64,000 nucleotides of DNA from Bacteroidota bacterium (GTDB lineage Bacteria; Bacteroidota; Bacteroidia; Chitinophagales; Chitinophagaceae). The notes under the pieces were generated by a model. That model searched no databases. It saw only the letters and a list, made by a program, of their open reading frames with translations, and was not told the DNA's origin. The position numbers and the translations under genes are program-made. Shown in pieces: positions 36,133 to 45,686 of the stretch. Each line of letters opens with the position of its first letter. Within the stretch, counting starts at the first letter, position 1. Location of the stretch: NCBI GenBank assembly GCA_029573235.1, contig JAKQGX010000001.1:1-64000 (forward strand). Reading direction: 5' to 3'.

Positions 36133-37110
36133 TTATACTGCCATTAAGCTGCAACCGCGCAAGGCACTGTGGTCCATACGTCCCAATACTTCAAAGCTGC
36201 CATCGGGGAAAACCCTTCCGATATCTTCTGTTGCAATAAAAGAACAAGAATGAATATTGGCAAGGTCAACAATGTTCAACAAGCCATTGCCTGCAGCATA
36301 CATAGATAAGGGGTCGTTAATATCACGCGCCCAAACCTTCATTGTGGCTGTAGGTACAAATAGCCCGTTGGCTTTGGCGTATGCCTGCGATAACAATTCC
36401 GTCATGCCGTATTCTGAGTGTATTGCCTCCAATTTCCATTGCTTTTTCAAAAAATCATGTACTGCTGTTCGGGTTATTTCTTTTTTGCGCCCTTTCATAC
36501 CACCGGTTTCCATCACGATGGTGTGTTGCAATGGTATGGGATATTGCTCGGCAAAGTCCAATAAAGCAAAGGTGACACCTATCAATATTGTTGGCTGCTG
36601 CTGCTCTTCCAGCGATTGCAACGTATGAGCCAGAGCTTCCCATTCGTTCAGGTAAAAACCATTTTTCGGATGCCCACTGGCAGCCATCCATTCCTTTGCC
36701 ATATGCACCAACGAAGCATTGCCCCGCTCCAGATATGAAGGCAGCAAGGCGACAACAGCATAATTTTTTAAAGTGCCATAAAACGATTCGAAGCCTGCTA
36801 ATAAGGATTGTTGGTAGAGCAAGGGGTCGAGTACATAATGCCTGGAATGAGTATCGCCGGTAGTGCCGCTGCTTTCAAAGTATAGGGATGGCTGATGATT
36901 GCCACATAGCACCGTATGTGATTTGAAAAAGGATATCGGAAGAAAGGGGATTTGTACAATGCTCTTGATGTTGTTTGTACGAATATTTAGGGCTTGTACG
37001 TATTGCCGGTAAAGGGAATTGTGCTCGTATTGATATTGAAAAAAAGATAAGGCAATATCGTTAAAACGTTGCTCGTTAATAGAGGAGAGGTAAGATTGAT
37101 CAATTTTCAT
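36133..37110 (-). CDS. LuxE-like acyl-protein synthetase / adenylate-forming protein
   Basis: Protein of 325 aa. Central SSGTTGDTHSRH (near residue 83) is the nucleotide-binding glycine-rich loop of the LuxE/PaaK branch of adenylate-forming enzymes. Further family patterns: VMETGGMKGRKKEITR and the adenylation motif SEYGMTELLSQAYA near residue 225, then AGNGLLNIVDLANIHSCSFIATEDIGRV. LuxE loads a fatty acid onto an enzyme thiol; the substrate here is unknown. No lux genes or acyl carrier protein are nearby. Converges on def with a 19-base gap. Confidence 0.8.
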   Translation of the reverse strand: MKIDQSYLSSINEQRFNDIALSFFQYQYEHNSLYRQYVQALNIRTNNIKSIVQIPFLPISFFKSHTVLCGNHQPSLYFESSGTTGDTHSRHYVLDPLLYQQSLLAGFESFYGTLKNYAVVALLPSYLERGNASLVHMAKEWMAASGHPKNGFYLNEWEALAHTLQSLEEQQQPTILIGVTFALLDFAEQYPIPLQHTIVMETGGMKGRKKEITRTAVHDFLKKQWKLEAIHSEYGMTELLSQAYAKANGLFVPTATMKVWARDINDPLSMYAAGNGLLNIVDLANIHSCSFIATEDIGRVFPDGSFEVLGRMDHSALRGCSLMAV

Positions 37111-37254
37111 TTGGAGTATGGATAGGAAGAACGACAGAAAATAATAGTTACAATTGGGCAGGGTTTGAAAGCGAAACTGAACGATAGAAGCACAGCATAA
37201 TATTGAAATGGAATAGGATCGTATTTCCTTACATTGGATTAACTTTGAAGACGT

Positions 37255-37713
37255 ATGAATACTCGAATTTCCCTTTGGGTCATAGTTGCATTATGGGGGC
37301 TTTGGGCAGCTTGCAAAAAAGAAAACAAGATGTCAAAAATACCATTTATAAAATTGATGACCACTACCGACAGTGTGAGAGCGGGCAATAGCAAAGATAC
37401 AGTTCGCATCAACTTTCAATTTGAAGATGGCGATGCCGACATTAAAACCGACGGACAAACGGTGAATATTTTTGTAAGCAACACCCGCGATACCACCCAT
37501 TTTAATTATCCTTTTCCTTACATTGATGAGGCATACAAAGGCAATGGTACCGGTTTTAAAGGCACTGCCACAATAAAAATTCCGGCTGCTTTTTTATTGC
37601 TACGTGACCCCTTCATGCCGATAGATTCTGTTGGCTTTAGTGTGCAGATACAAGATGCTGCGGGCAACAAAAGCAATGAACTGCACACCCCATTGGTATA
37701 TTTGTTAAAATAA
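37255..37713 (+). CDS. lipoprotein of unknown function
   Basis: Protein of 152 aa. A signal with lipobox LWAAC (Cys near residue 20) precedes a beta-sandwich-like domain, with KDTVRINFQFEDGDADIKTD and a later GFSVQIQDAAGNKSNELHTPLV. Such a pattern suggests a small Ig- or cadherin-like fold. Family not recognised. It lies 96 bases upstream of the T9SS metalloprotease gene on the same strand. Confidence 0.7.
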   Translation: MNTRISLWVIVALWGLWAACKKENKMSKIPFIKLMTTTDSVRAGNSKDTVRINFQFEDGDADIKTDGQTVNIFVSNTRDTTHFNYPFPYIDEAYKGNGTGFKGTATIKIPAAFLLLRDPFMPIDSVGFSVQIQDAAGNKSNELHTPLVYLLK

Positions 37714-37809
37714 TTTTTAGCGACCTTCCTTTATTTGGCATTCCCACTTAAATAGTACAACTTTACTTGCTTTTTTTATTTGATAATCACGCTTGTTGAT
37801 AAAAAATCA

Positions 37810-40767
37810 ATGAGCAAAAAAACACCACGATATAAAATGAAATTTACAGCATGGCTGTTTGCATTGGCTACGCTTGCCATACCTTCCATGGCTCATGAGC
37901 ATCATGGCGGAGATTACGATGTTTCTGTGTATAGAAACTACAAAGACATGCCAACTTCAAAGCGGTTGAATATGCACAACCTCAAAAAAGAAGTGGAGGC
38001 GGTCTTTCCGCAATCTTATGTTACGTTTGATAAGTTGAATGGAATGTTTACGTCCATTTATGGCAAGAGTTATTCCATACCCGGTACCACACTGGAGGCT
38101 AAAATAAATTATTGCTTTCAACATCAATTGAAGGCATTGGGTGTGCAGCAAGCAGACTGGATTAAGACCGGTGAAACTCATCCGGGGTTTGCTCAGTTTG
38201 TAAATTATAAACAACAGTTGCACGGTCGTGAAGTAGTTTTTTCTAGATTAAGTTTTCGATTTACTCAAAATGGAGCCATTGAAAAAATTCAAATGAAAAA
38301 CTTTGGTACGCCCCAAACAATGGCACCCACGGTATCTGCTGCAGCTGCCCAAACAACTGCCACCCAAAACCTGAGCGGAGTGTCTATCGAAAAAACTACT
38401 ATTAGCAATGATTGGGTGTGGTTTCCGGTTCCACAAAAAGAGGGATACGACGTAGTGCCCGCATGGGAGTTCGAAGTAATGGGACACAGCGATTACCTAC
38501 CTGTGTTATTACATGGATACGTTAATGCCTTGACCGGTGAACTGCTATACCGCGAAAACCAAGTGAAAGAAACGGTGGACCTTACGGTAAAAGGAGTAGT
38601 GTATAAAAAGGACTATCTATCACCCGCTACAGTAGAGCCATTGGCTGATATGCTTATTAACATTAACAGCAACAATTACTATACCGATAGTGTAGGTTAT
38701 TTTAGTAATGCCAGTCTATCGGCTCCTATCAATGCTACCTTAAACCTGAATGGAAGATGGGCCAATGTTTACAACCATTTAGTATCTGTCAACAAGCAAC
38801 CTTCTTATACCGTATCCGTAAATACAACTGGAACTACGGTTATCTTTGATACCACAGCACCATTGAATGAACGATTGGTAAACGCTTATTATCATGTGAC
38901 ACGAGTACATGATTTCATGAAAACCAAATTCCCCAGTTTTACCGGAATGGATTTTTCTTTAAGAACCAATGTAGATACTATCGGTGGTACTTGTAATGCC
39001 TATTATACACCGGCAAATGGCAACTCCATTAACTTCTACCGTGAGAGTGCCGGATGCAATTCTTTTGTGTATTGCGGCGATATTATTTATCATGAATACG
39101 GGCATGGAATTAATAACAATTTCTATAAAGATGCTGGTGCTACACGCATGTTCAATAGTGCGTTGAATGAAGGTACAGCGGATATTTGGGGAATTGGCAT
39201 TACGGCTGACCCACAATTAGGCAAGGGCTCTTTTAAAAATGGAGCTGTTATTAGAAGGTATGACCTAGCCCCCAAAGTATATCCCCGCGATATACAAGGA
39301 GAAAGCCATGCTGATGGTGAAATCATTGCCGGTGCTTGGTGGGATTTATCGGTAAATCTTGGCTCGGTTGACAGCATGTCTGAATTGTTTTCCAAAACCT
39401 ATTATGATGTGCCTGATGGAGCTTCCGGAACAGAAGGAGATGTGTACCATCAAGTATTGATATCAGCATTGCAGAACGATGATAACGACAACAATTTGTC
39501 GAACGGAACTCCTCATTTTTTGCAAATCATACAAGCCTTTGCCAGACATGGTATCTACTTGTTGATGGATGCCACCATTGACCATACCGATATTAGCAAC
39601 CCGCCCGCTAATACGCCTGTGGCAATCCAAGCGACTGTAACCGTTAGCGAGCCACAATTTTTAGGAGGCTTAAAATTATTTTACAAAGAACGCACGTCAA
39701 ATAATTGGGATAGCTTGGTGATGACACAGGGAACCGTACCTTCTCAATTTTCTGCAACTCTTCCGGGTTTTAACAAAGGAGCCATCGTAGAATATTACTT
39801 CGCTTTGATGGACTATATGAACGTTGCCAATAAATATGCTCCGGCACATTACGCTCCGGATACTACTTTTACCTACAATAATATTTTATATCAATTCGGT
39901 GTTGGATTAAATAAGGTTTGGGGCGAAGACTTTGAAGGCACGATAGACAGTACTTGGCAAATAGGATTACCTTCGGATGATGCTACTACAGGCAACTGGA
40001 TCGTAGCTAGCCCGATTCCTTCAAGCAGTAATGGGCGTCCGGTGCAAACAGGAACCGACCATACAACCGGCACCGCCAGTGGTAAGTGCTTGGTAACCGA
40101 AAATGCTCTTAGTGCTATTGCCGGAGCTAATCAGGCAGATGTAGATAATGGTGTTACTACCGTTATTACTCCGGTGATTAGCGTAGCCGGATTAACTGAC
40201 CCTATAATCGAATACTTCAGATGGTACGGCAATGACAGAGGTTCTAATGTAGAAAACGATATGTGGGAAGTAAGCATTAAACCTTACAATGCAAGCAATT
40301 GGTTGCGCAAAGTAGATTACACCAATAAATCTGATTACAGTTGGAGAAGACGCATCTTCAGGGTGAGTGAATACTATGCGAATATGACAGGAATACAATT
40401 GCGCTTTATTGCCGCCGATAAGAAAGACAGCAACTATCCTAACAATGGACAAAGCACCGTAGAAGCAGCTGTGGACGATATCGTATTGTATGATAATGGC
40501 ACTACCGGTATCAACCCAGCACAGATGGTAAGAGCCAGAATTTATCCGAACCCTGCTCAACAAGAAGTAAACATTGTACTGAACCAACGAGCCAAAGGAA
40601 CGATAACCTTTAATGATATGACCGGTAAAGAATTGATGCGTATTGAAATGACGGATGCAAACACACACTACTCATTCCTCACTGCATCCCTTCCGAACGG
40701 AATATACATGGTAATGATTAAGTCAGAACATGGTACCCAACTATCTAAGGTGAATGTGGCACATTAG
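37810..40767 (+). CDS. T9SS-exported zinc metalloprotease, M36 (fungalysin)-like
   Basis: The ORF track starts at TTG; the ATG at 37810 gives 985 aa with a signal peptide ending IPSMA. An FTP-type propeptide (about 45-150) precedes the catalytic domain, which holds HEYGH at residue 428 and a downstream NEGTADIWG (Glu near 454) that completes a gluzincin HExxH...E site. After it come a Fn3-like segment, a galactose/jelly-roll-like domain (WGEDFEGTIDSTWQIG onward) and a type A T9SS sorting domain (RIYPNPAQQEVNI to SKVNVAH). The GTADIW wording differs from the GEGWSD of classical M36, so a sister family is possible. Secreted or cell-surface protease. Confidence 0.8.
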   Translation: MSKKTPRYKMKFTAWLFALATLAIPSMAHEHHGGDYDVSVYRNYKDMPTSKRLNMHNLKKEVEAVFPQSYVTFDKLNGMFTSIYGKSYSIPGTTLEAKINYCFQHQLKALGVQQADWIKTGETHPGFAQFVNYKQQLHGREVVFSRLSFRFTQNGAIEKIQMKNFGTPQTMAPTVSAAAAQTTATQNLSGVSIEKTTISNDWVWFPVPQKEGYDVVPAWEFEVMGHSDYLPVLLHGYVNALTGELLYRENQVKETVDLTVKGVVYKKDYLSPATVEPLADMLININSNNYYTDSVGYFSNASLSAPINATLNLNGRWANVYNHLVSVNKQPSYTVSVNTTGTTVIFDTTAPLNERLVNAYYHVTRVHDFMKTKFPSFTGMDFSLRTNVDTIGGTCNAYYTPANGNSINFYRESAGCNSFVYCGDIIYHEYGHGINNNFYKDAGATRMFNSALNEGTADIWGIGITADPQLGKGSFKNGAVIRRYDLAPKVYPRDIQGESHADGEIIAGAWWDLSVNLGSVDSMSELFSKTYYDVPDGASGTEGDVYHQVLISALQNDDNDNNLSNGTPHFLQIIQAFARHGIYLLMDATIDHTDISNPPANTPVAIQATVTVSEPQFLGGLKLFYKERTSNNWDSLVMTQGTVPSQFSATLPGFNKGAIVEYYFALMDYMNVANKYAPAHYAPDTTFTYNNILYQFGVGLNKVWGEDFEGTIDSTWQIGLPSDDATTGNWIVASPIPSSSNGRPVQTGTDHTTGTASGKCLVTENALSAIAGANQADVDNGVTTVITPVISVAGLTDPIIEYFRWYGNDRGSNVENDMWEVSIKPYNASNWLRKVDYTNKSDYSWRRRIFRVSEYYANMTGIQLRFIAADKKDSNYPNNGQSTVEAAVDDIVLYDNGTTGINPAQMVRARIYPNPAQQEVNIVLNQRAKGTITFNDMTGKELMRIEMTDANTHYSFLTASLPNGIYMVMIKSEHGTQLSKVNVAH

Positions 40768-40786
40768 TAGAAGTAGCATAGAATAA

Positions 40787-40825
40787 AACGATGAAGGTCG
40801 CGGCGAAGCCGCGACCTTCATCGTT
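40787..40825. terminator. very strong terminator hairpin between convergent genes
   Basis: Perfect 18-bp stem AACGATGAAGGTCGCGGC / GCCGCGACCTTCATCGTT with a 3-base loop GAA. Separates the metalloprotease (+) from the flavin oxidoreductase (-). Confidence 0.85.
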
Positions 40826-40867
40826 AATAACACATACCTATGCAAAATGGAAATTGGCAGAAGGGAT

Positions 40868-41845
40868 TTAATAGTCGAAAGGTTTTTGAGCAATCGCACA
40901 AAAGGATTCCCAAATCTCTTCAACTACAGCAGCAGCCGGTTGGATACTTTTAATGGTCGCGCTTACCTGTCCGATTTCTAACTCTCCTTCCACCATATCA
41001 CCTTCAAACATCCCTTTTTTGGCTCTGGCTCTACCCAACAAGGTTGTCAATGTTGCTTCATCTGCTCCAGCATTTTCGGCAGCCATTACTTGTTGGCAAA
41101 AGTTGTTTTTTATGAGACGTACAGGAGTAAGTTTTTTCAAAGCGAGTACCGTATCCCCTTCATTCGCTTTGATAATTGCTTGCTTAAAATTTTCGTGACT
41201 GGATGCTTCCGGAGTACAAACGAAGCGACTGCCTATTTGAACGGCTTCTGCACCCAACGCCATTGCTGCATACATAGAGCGCCCACTACTAATGCCACCC
41301 GCAGCTATCAAGGGAATTTGTATGGCTTCCCTTACGGCAGGTATCAAACAGAGGGTAGTGGTTTCTTCCCGACCATTGTGCCCGCCTGCTTCAAAACCCT
41401 CTGCTACTACGGCATCTACACCGGCAGCTTCGCTTTTCTGTGCAAACTTGGCACTGCTTACCACATGCACAACCGTAATGCCGGCTTGTTTTAAAGTGGG
41501 AGTATAAGTTTTGGGATTACCGGCAGAGGTAAAGACAATGGGTACTTTTTCCTCAATGATGGTTTGAATATGCTTATCCGCATCCGGATATAGCAAGGGA
41601 AGATTTACAGCAAAAGGCTTATTGCTGACTTGCTTATACTTCTGAATATGCTCGCGCAGCACCTCCGGATACATACTGCCTGCACCAATGATACCTAACC
41701 CTCCGGCATTGCTAACAGCAGCTGCTAATCGCCACCCTGATGCCCATATCATACCGGCTTGTATGATGGGGTATTTGATTTGAAACAATGAGGTAATGCG
41801 GTTTTCGAAATGCGAACGGTCGGCGGATATTTTTCCTGAATACAT
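40868..41845 (-). CDS. nitronate monooxygenase / FabK-like flavin oxidoreductase
   Basis: FMN-binding TIM-barrel protein of 325 aa. The N-terminus YPIIQAGMIWASGWRLAAAVSNAGG, VVAEGFEAGGHNG in the middle, and GGISSGRSMYAAMALGAEAVQIGSRF for the phosphate-binding site are shared by nitronate monooxygenases and enoyl-ACP reductase II. The sequence does not settle which. It is cytoplasmic and stands alone, 116 bases from the next minus-strand gene. Confidence 0.85.
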   Translation of the reverse strand: MYSGKISADRSHFENRITSLFQIKYPIIQAGMIWASGWRLAAAVSNAGGLGIIGAGSMYPEVLREHIQKYKQVSNKPFAVNLPLLYPDADKHIQTIIEEKVPIVFTSAGNPKTYTPTLKQAGITVVHVVSSAKFAQKSEAAGVDAVVAEGFEAGGHNGREETTTLCLIPAVREAIQIPLIAAGGISSGRSMYAAMALGAEAVQIGSRFVCTPEASSHENFKQAIIKANEGDTVLALKKLTPVRLIKNNFCQQVMAAENAGADEATLTTLLGRARAKKGMFEGDMVEGELEIGQVSATIKSIQPAAAVVEEIWESFCAIAQKPFDY

Positions 41846-41961
41846 GATTTATGAGTGTGAAAAGTTGTTAGGTTATGATGAAAAAAAGGGAGTGAAATAG
41901 GGAAAAGAGAAAAGTCATTATGCCAACAGTTTCCTTACTAGTCGAAAAAAAATATGAACAA

Positions 41962-42969
41962 TTATCCTAAATCTATTTCGGTATTATCACCGATATTCAG
42001 GCTTTGGGTGACACCATGCACAAAGGCGTCATTCCCAATAATAGAGGAATGCAACACGACCTCTTCTAACTTGGTGTAAGATCCAATAATGCTGTCTTTG
42101 ATAATAGAATCAGCTATAATGGCATATTCTCCAATGGTGGCATTGGGGCCGATGATGGAGTTCGTAATCGTGCAACCTTCGGCTATGCTAACCGGGGGAA
42201 TTACTACAGAGTTTTGGTATTGCTCAATGAAATGTTGATTGCTGCCTGCTTCTTCCAGCTCTTTGAGAAGAATAGCGTTGGTGGTTAGTAGGTTCTCTTT
42301 TTTTCCGCAGTCAAACCAATTGGCTACTCTAAAGGCATTAAAAAATACTCCTTTATTTATCATTTGTTGCAATACACTGGTGAGTTGATATTCCCCTTCA
42401 TGATCGGTACGCTGTTGTGATAATTGCTCGTCTAAAGACTCAAACAAGGTAGCTACCTCTTTGATGAAATATATGCCCACCATCGCCATGTTGGACTTGG
42501 GTATCAGCGGTTTTTCCACCACACGAATGACTTGGTCTTTATCGTTCAATTCGGCTACGCCAAAGTCGCGAGGGTCATCTACTTTTTTTACACCTATTTG
42601 CGATTGAGGACTATTGAGAACCCATTTTAAGTCATGGTCGCAAATGGTATCACCTAATACGATGATGACTTCTTGTGCCGTGCCTACCGAAGCTTTTGTA
42701 AGCCATAAGGCATGTCCGGTACCATGTCTTTCTTTTTGTGTTACGAATGTAGCATGAAGTGAAGGGTACGTTTTTGAAATATAATCTTGGATTTTGTCTC
42801 CTAAATATCCAATGACAAAAATAAATTCAGTTACACCAGCGTCTAATAATTGGTCCACAATAACACTCAATATGGTTTTGCCTGCAATAGGTATTAAAGC
42901 CTTGGGCTGCGTATAGGTAAGTGGACGAAGTTTGGTGCCGGCACCTGCTACTAATATGATTGCTTTCAC
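41962..42969 (-). CDS. sugar-phosphate nucleotidyltransferase with left-handed beta-helix
   Basis: Protein of 335 aa, forming an NDP-sugar from a sugar-1-phosphate and NTP. The N-terminal catalytic domain opens MKAIILVAGAGTKLRPLTYT then QPKALIPIAG, the G-x-G-T-x-L-R-P signature with Lys in place of the usual Arg. GTGHALWLT follows, then IVLGDTICDHDL for the metal-binding Asp. The C-terminal part (about 245-335) has hexapeptide repeats (TNSIIGPNATIGEYAIIADS). The layout is like glucose-1-phosphate thymidylyl- or uridylyl-transferases of the bifunctional type; the sugar is unknown. Confidence 0.82.
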   Translation of the reverse strand: MKAIILVAGAGTKLRPLTYTQPKALIPIAGKTILSVIVDQLLDAGVTEFIFVIGYLGDKIQDYISKTYPSLHATFVTQKERHGTGHALWLTKASVGTAQEVIIVLGDTICDHDLKWVLNSPQSQIGVKKVDDPRDFGVAELNDKDQVIRVVEKPLIPKSNMAMVGIYFIKEVATLFESLDEQLSQQRTDHEGEYQLTSVLQQMINKGVFFNAFRVANWFDCGKKENLLTTNAILLKELEEAGSNQHFIEQYQNSVVIPPVSIAEGCTITNSIIGPNATIGEYAIIADSIIKDSIIGSYTKLEEVVLHSSIIGNDAFVHGVTQSLNIGDNTEIDLG

Positions 42970-43329
42970 GAAAAAGTATAGTTTGAAAATATAAACGATG
43001 GTGTGATATTCAACGTGTGAAAATACGCATAATCGCTAGAACTATCACGGCGGTGCTGAATTTTATAACGGTATTTTATTTGCACAAATACTTGTTGAAA
43101 TATAGTTTTTTTAGCTAAATTTTTATTTTGAATAAACACAATATAGTTGAACGGGAGGCGTTTTGAATGGTGCTTTTCTGAACAGCAAGGGTACGAAAAC
43201 ATTTATTTCGTAATGGCATCAATACATTTATGTGCAATTTGAAAACGACCTATAGAAATTAATAACAGAAAAAAACTATTTTAAAAGAAAAACTACTTAC
43301 CTTCGCACACTTCAAAAAAAGTAATTAAC
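42970..43329. other. intergenic region with divergent promoters, no gene seen
   Basis: 360 bases between the nucleotidyltransferase (-) and rpmD (+). I see AT-rich sequence, no credible ORF (the 78-aa minus ORF has no recognisable homology and overlaps the start of the neighbour), no RNA gene and no trace of rpsE, which normally precedes rpmD. Confidence 0.6.
43298..43305 (+). promoter_or_regulatory. -7 element of the rpmD operon
   Basis: TACCTTCG, a C-variant of TAnnTTTG, 24 bases before the ATG. Its presence supports rpmD being first in its transcript. Confidence 0.45.
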
Positions 43330-43515
43330 ATGTCAAAGATCAAAATCACACAAGTGAAAAGTGGTATTGACCGCCCTGAAAATCAGAAGCGTACCTTAAC
43401 TGCTTTAGGATTGCGTAAAATCAATTCTACTGTAGAAGTAGAAGCTACACCACAAATACAGGGAATGGTAAGAACCGTTAATCATCTTGTGAAAGTAGAA
43501 GAAGTAAAAAGCTAA
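43330..43515 (+). CDS. rpmD: 50S ribosomal protein L30
   Basis: 61-aa ribosomal protein of the large subunit. KIKITQVKSGIDRPENQKRT followed by LTALGLRKINSTVEVEATPQ is the L30 sequence pattern, ending with the conserved GMVRTVNHLVKVEE. In most bacteria it sits between rpsE and rplO. Here the upstream neighbour is a divergent nucleotidyltransferase, so rpmD begins an isolated operon. Confidence 0.95.
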   Translation: MSKIKITQVKSGIDRPENQKRTLTALGLRKINSTVEVEATPQIQGMVRTVNHLVKVEEVKS

Positions 43516-43578
43516 TTAATTATTCACTAACAATTTGCGAGCGGTTTTCATTTCCGCGCAAGTTAAAAAAATGTAACT

Positions 43579-44022
43579 ATGCAATTACACAATTTAAAAC
43601 CCGCTAAAGGCGCGGTAACATCCAGAAAAAGAGTAGGTCGCGGTGAAGGTGGTGGTGGCACCACTGCCGGAAAAGGTAACAAAGGACAACAATCCCGCAC
43701 CGGTTATCAATCTAAAAACGGTCACGAAGGTGGTCAGATGCCCATTCAACGCCGCATGCCAAAACGTGGCTTTATCAGCCCCAACCGTGTTTCTTACAAG
43801 GTTTTCAATTTAGGACAATTGGATTTCTTCATTGAAAAATATAATCTTACTGAGTTTACACCAGATAATCTATATATCAACGGTCTTATCAATCGCACGG
43901 ATTTAGTAAAAATCCTTGGAAAAGGAGAGTGCACTGCAAAAATTACCTTCAAAGTAAATGCAGTAAGTGCAAGTGCTAAAGCAGCTATTGAAGCTGCCGG
44001 TGGTACTGTAGAGATTATCTAA
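43579..44022 (+). CDS. rplO: 50S ribosomal protein L15
   Basis: 147 aa. N-terminal Gly/Arg/Lys-rich rRNA-binding extension (KRVGRGEGGGGTTAGKGNKG), followed by the L15 core GFISPNRVSYKVFNLGQL and a C-terminal domain ending AAIEAAGGTVEII. It follows rpmD by 63 bases and precedes secY by 91 bases; a hairpin lies in that gap. Confidence 0.96.
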   Translation: MQLHNLKPAKGAVTSRKRVGRGEGGGGTTAGKGNKGQQSRTGYQSKNGHEGGQMPIQRRMPKRGFISPNRVSYKVFNLGQLDFFIEKYNLTEFTPDNLYINGLINRTDLVKILGKGECTAKITFKVNAVSASAKAAIEAAGGTVEII

Positions 44023-44032
44023 TTCAAATATT

Positions 44033-44066
44033 ACAAAAGCCTCTTTTGGTAAAATGTCGCTTTTGT
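44033..44066 (+). other. hairpin between rplO and secY
   Basis: ACAAAAGC / GCTTTTGT arms with an 18-base loop, followed by TGTTTATT. It may be a weak terminator or attenuator that lowers secY expression, or a chance stem. Confidence 0.35.
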
Positions 44067-44113
44067 TGTTTATTCGCAATCTATTTTTATCGGATCTTAC
44101 TTAAAATTCACAA

Positions 44114-45460
44114 GTGAAGAAACTTATTGAAACGCTGAAAAATATCTGGAGCATCGAAGAATTGCGCAAACGCATTACGCTTACCTTGCTGTTGATATTA
44201 GTATATCGCGTAGGTTGTTATATTACGTTACCCGGTATTGACCCTAATCAACTAGCCCTTACAGGTAGTCAAGAAGGGTTGTTAGGTATCCTAAACATGT
44301 TTGCCGGAGGAGCATTTAGCCGCGCATCCATATTTGCTTTAGGAGTTATGCCCTACATCTCTGCTTCTATCTTTATGCAATTAGCAGGTATCGTTGTACC
44401 TCAAATTGCGAAATTGCAAAAAGAAGAAAGTGGTAGAAAGAAAATAAACCAATACACACGCTATCTAACGGTATTAGTTACGGCATTTCAAGCAAGTGCA
44501 TATGTTGCATATTTACGCACCCAAACTGGCGGAGCAGTGGTTCAAGACTTCAGTCCGTTGTTGTTTTGGTTATCAACAGTGGTAGTGCTTACCGCCGGTA
44601 CATTGTTTGTAATGTGGTTGGGAGAGAAGATTACCGATAAAGGTATTGGAAATGGCGTTTCACTATTGATTATGATTGGTATCATTGCACGTTTACCACA
44701 TTCACTCATTCAAGAGTTTGATGCAAGAAACTTGGGTGGTGGTGGCGGATTGCTTATCTTCTTAATTGAGATAGCTATTTTCATCGCTGTAGTGGTAGGT
44801 TTGATATTGTTAACGCAAGGAGTACGTAAGATACCATTAAACTATGCTCGTCGTATCATTGGTAGTACAAATGCAGCTAAAGAAGTAGTGGGTAAAAGAG
44901 ATTTTATCCCATTGAAAGTGAATAGTGCCGGTGTAATGCCTATCATCTTTGCACAAGCTATTATGTTTATCCCGGCTACCATTGTGGGCTTTGCAGAAAG
45001 CGAAAGCTCTGCCGGAATAGTTCGTGCTTTGTCTGATTACACTTCTTTATATTACAATCTCATTTATGCAGTATTAGTGATAGCGTTTACTTATTTCTAT
45101 ACCGCACTTATCTTTAACCCTACCGAAATGGCTGACAACCTGAAACGTAATAATAGTTTCATCCCAGGTGTTAAGCCAGGAGAACCAACTGCTAATTACA
45201 TTGCCACCATTATGGATCGCATTACTTTGCCGGGTTCTATTTTCTTAGCCTTGGCAGGTGTACTTCCAGGTATTGCTGCATTAATGGGTGTTACTAGTAG
45301 TTTTGCTACCTTCTATGGTGGTACTTCTATGTTGATTGGTGTTGGTGTAATCTTGGATACACTTCAGCAGATAGAAAGTCATCTTTTGATGCGCCAATAT
45401 GATGGGTTGATGAAAACCGGTCGTATCTCTGGTCGCCAAGCGGTATCTTCTTCAATGTAA
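44114..45460 (+). CDS. secY: protein translocase subunit SecY
   Basis: Channel-forming core of the Sec translocon. 448 aa with ten predicted transmembrane segments. N-terminal TLKNIWSIEELRKRITLTLL and LPGIDPNQL are characteristic, as is the plug-region GGAFSRASIFALGVMPYISA. Later segments include GNGVSLLIMIGII and the cytoplasmic loop GVKPGEPTANYI. It starts with GTG. A strong terminator follows, so the next gene map is transcribed separately. Confidence 0.96.
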   Translation: MKKLIETLKNIWSIEELRKRITLTLLLILVYRVGCYITLPGIDPNQLALTGSQEGLLGILNMFAGGAFSRASIFALGVMPYISASIFMQLAGIVVPQIAKLQKEESGRKKINQYTRYLTVLVTAFQASAYVAYLRTQTGGAVVQDFSPLLFWLSTVVVLTAGTLFVMWLGEKITDKGIGNGVSLLIMIGIIARLPHSLIQEFDARNLGGGGGLLIFLIEIAIFIAVVVGLILLTQGVRKIPLNYARRIIGSTNAAKEVVGKRDFIPLKVNSAGVMPIIFAQAIMFIPATIVGFAESESSAGIVRALSDYTSLYYNLIYAVLVIAFTYFYTALIFNPTEMADNLKRNNSFIPGVKPGEPTANYIATIMDRITLPGSIFLALAGVLPGIAALMGVTSSFATFYGGTSMLIGVGVILDTLQQIESHLLMRQYDGLMKTGRISGRQAVSSSM

Positions 45461-45481
45461 GATTGTAATTATTAATAATAA

Positions 45482-45516
45482 ACAGAAGTCAAAACAGCAA
45501 TGTTTTGACTTCTGTA
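45482..45516 (+). terminator. intrinsic terminator after secY
   Basis: Perfect 15-bp stem ACAGAAGTCAAAACA / TGTTTTGACTTCTGT with GCAA loop; ATTTA follows. Confidence 0.82.
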
Positions 45517-45621
45517 TTTAGTGTCCATCTTGTTTTGACTGAAGAGTAGTAACTGCTTCGCATTTAAAGATACTTGTGTATGGATGACATATTTTACCTT
45601 CAAATTTTTTATAGAAGCCCT

Positions 45622-45629
45622 TACCTTTG
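45622..45629 (+). promoter_or_regulatory. -7 element of map
   Basis: TACCTTTG (TAnnTTTG), 57 bases before the map ATG, after the secY terminator. Confidence 0.5.
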
Positions 45630-45686
45630 CAACTCTCATTTAGGCACATAGCCTTTACATTCTCCTATTTTTAGCACACACTCATT

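Noticed and set aside
42966-43202. 78-aa minus-strand ORF upstream of the sugar nucleotidyltransferase
   Set aside because: No recognisable homology or promoter support, overlaps the neighbour's start region; AT-rich intergenic DNA.
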